From assembly GCA_934394595.1 (NCBI GenBank), contig CAKRRX010000033.1, positions 1-24,308 of the forward strand: a stretch of DNA of 24,308 nt, written 5' to 3'. The position numbers and the translations under genes are program-made. Every line of letters begins with the position of its first letter. The stretch's first letter is position 1. Of the stretch, positions 23,898 to 24,308 are shown piece after piece. The stretch comes from an uncultured Blautia sp. (GTDB lineage: Bacteria; Bacillota; Clostridia; Lachnospirales; Lachnospiraceae). Below the pieces are notes generated by a model that was given only the letters and a program-made list of their open reading frames with translations, was not told the DNA's origin and made no database searches.

Positions 23898-24308
23898 TTA
23901 TTTCGCAACAAAGTTTACGATCTTATTCGGTACATAGATCTCTTTTACAAGAGTCTTGCCTTCCAGGAAAGAAGCCACTCTCTCATCCTTCTTGGCAATC
24001 TCAAGAGCTTCCTCTTTTGCACAGCCATTAGGGATTACGATCGTTCCACGAACCTTACCGTTTACCTGAACACCAATCTCTACAGATGCCTCTATGGTCT
24101 TGCTCTCCTCATATTCCGGCCACTGGGAAAGGGAAAGTAAGCCTTCTCCACCGATGGTCTCCCAGATTTCCTCGCAAAGATGTGGAGCAAATGGGCAAAG
24201 AAGCTTGATAAAGATCACAAGGTCGTCTTTACTGATCTTGCCAACTGCATAAATCTCATTGATGAGAGTCATCAGGCAGGCAATTGCAGTGTTGAACTTC
24301 ATAGCCTC
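23898..24308 (-). CDS. leuS: Leucyl-tRNA synthetase, C-terminal part (cut by window edge)
   Basis: Only the last 136 codons are inside the window; the reading frame continues through 24308. The segment EAMKFNTAIACLM, then CPFAPHLCEEIWE and QVNGKVRG, is the anticodon-binding and C-terminal region of bacterial LeuRS, which charges tRNA-Leu with leucine using ATP. The Met at 24302 is internal, not a start. The gene ends with a normal stop at 23898, followed by a hairpin. Confidence 0.96.
   Translation of the reverse strand, partial: EAMKFNTAIACLMTLINEIYAVGKISKDDLVIFIKLLCPFAPHLCEEIWETIGGEGLLSLSQWPEYEESKTIEASVEIGVQVNGKVRGTIVIPNGCAKEEALEIAKKDERVASFLEGKTLVKEIYVPNKIVNFVAK

Noticed and set aside
1..24308. 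CRISPR arrays, insertion sequences, prophage or defence islands
   Set aside because: No regularly spaced repeats, transposase or integrase motifs, terminal inverted repeats or toxin-antitoxin genes were seen. All large frames are core housekeeping families.

Overview
The window reads as ordinary chromosome of a low-GC, Gram-positive anaerobe, most likely a Lachnospiraceae (Blautia/Ruminococcus/Dorea-like) member of the Clostridia. This is inferred from gene families rather than a marker gene: HprK, an ASKHA (RACE/RamA-type) protein, a phasin-like/ABC1-kinase pair, DUF1846, a YfhO-type membrane protein, strong AGGAGG ribosome sites and TTGACA-17-TATAAT promoters. No mobile element, phage gene, CRISPR array or defence system was seen.

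Layout. 1-634: stable-RNA region on the minus strand with two class II tRNA-Ser genes (UGA and GGA anticodons) and three strong promoters. The last promoter fires off the left edge into what may be an rRNA leader. 635-3265: minus-strand operon rnz-tsaD-ispD. 3526-6081: a large GT-C-like YfhO-family membrane protein on the plus strand, whose 3' end overlaps the convergent rimI by 33 nt. 6049-7672: minus-strand operon tsaE-tsaB-rimI with 4-nt overlaps. 7803-8321: cyclophilin-type PPIase (+). 8428-9084: YigZ/IMPACT-family protein (-). 9360-11939: class A penicillin-binding protein with an Asp/Asn/Pro-rich tail (+). 12076-18058: minus-strand block ftsH, uvrC, hprK, glucokinase, with separate promoters before ftsH and hprK. 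18328-19809: DUF1846 protein (+). 19897-22206: minus-strand operon dgkA, phasin-like, ABC1/UbiB-like kinase. 22302-23834: ASKHA-domain protein lacking the usual N-terminal 2Fe-2S domain (-). 23898-24308: 3' part of leuS (-), cut by the right edge.

How it fits together. Three of the four bacterial t6A genes (tsaB, tsaE, tsaD) are present. RNase Z matures tRNA 3' ends, and the two tRNA-Ser genes here lack an encoded CCA. HprK and glucokinase share a transcript and connect glucose phosphorylation with carbon-catabolite control. FtsH (membrane proteolysis), DgkA (lipid-carrier or diacylglycerol kinase), PBP1a and YfhO all serve the envelope. Most transcription units have a recognisable promoter, and convergent pairs are usually separated by a strong, often bidirectional, hairpin terminator.

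Nothing here amounts to a clearly new system. The best leads are the stable-RNA promoter array, the t6A gene cluster interrupted by an inverted membrane-protein gene, two promoters sharing one -10 region, the ASKHA protein without a ferredoxin domain, and the conserved but functionally unknown DUF1846 gene with a structured leader.
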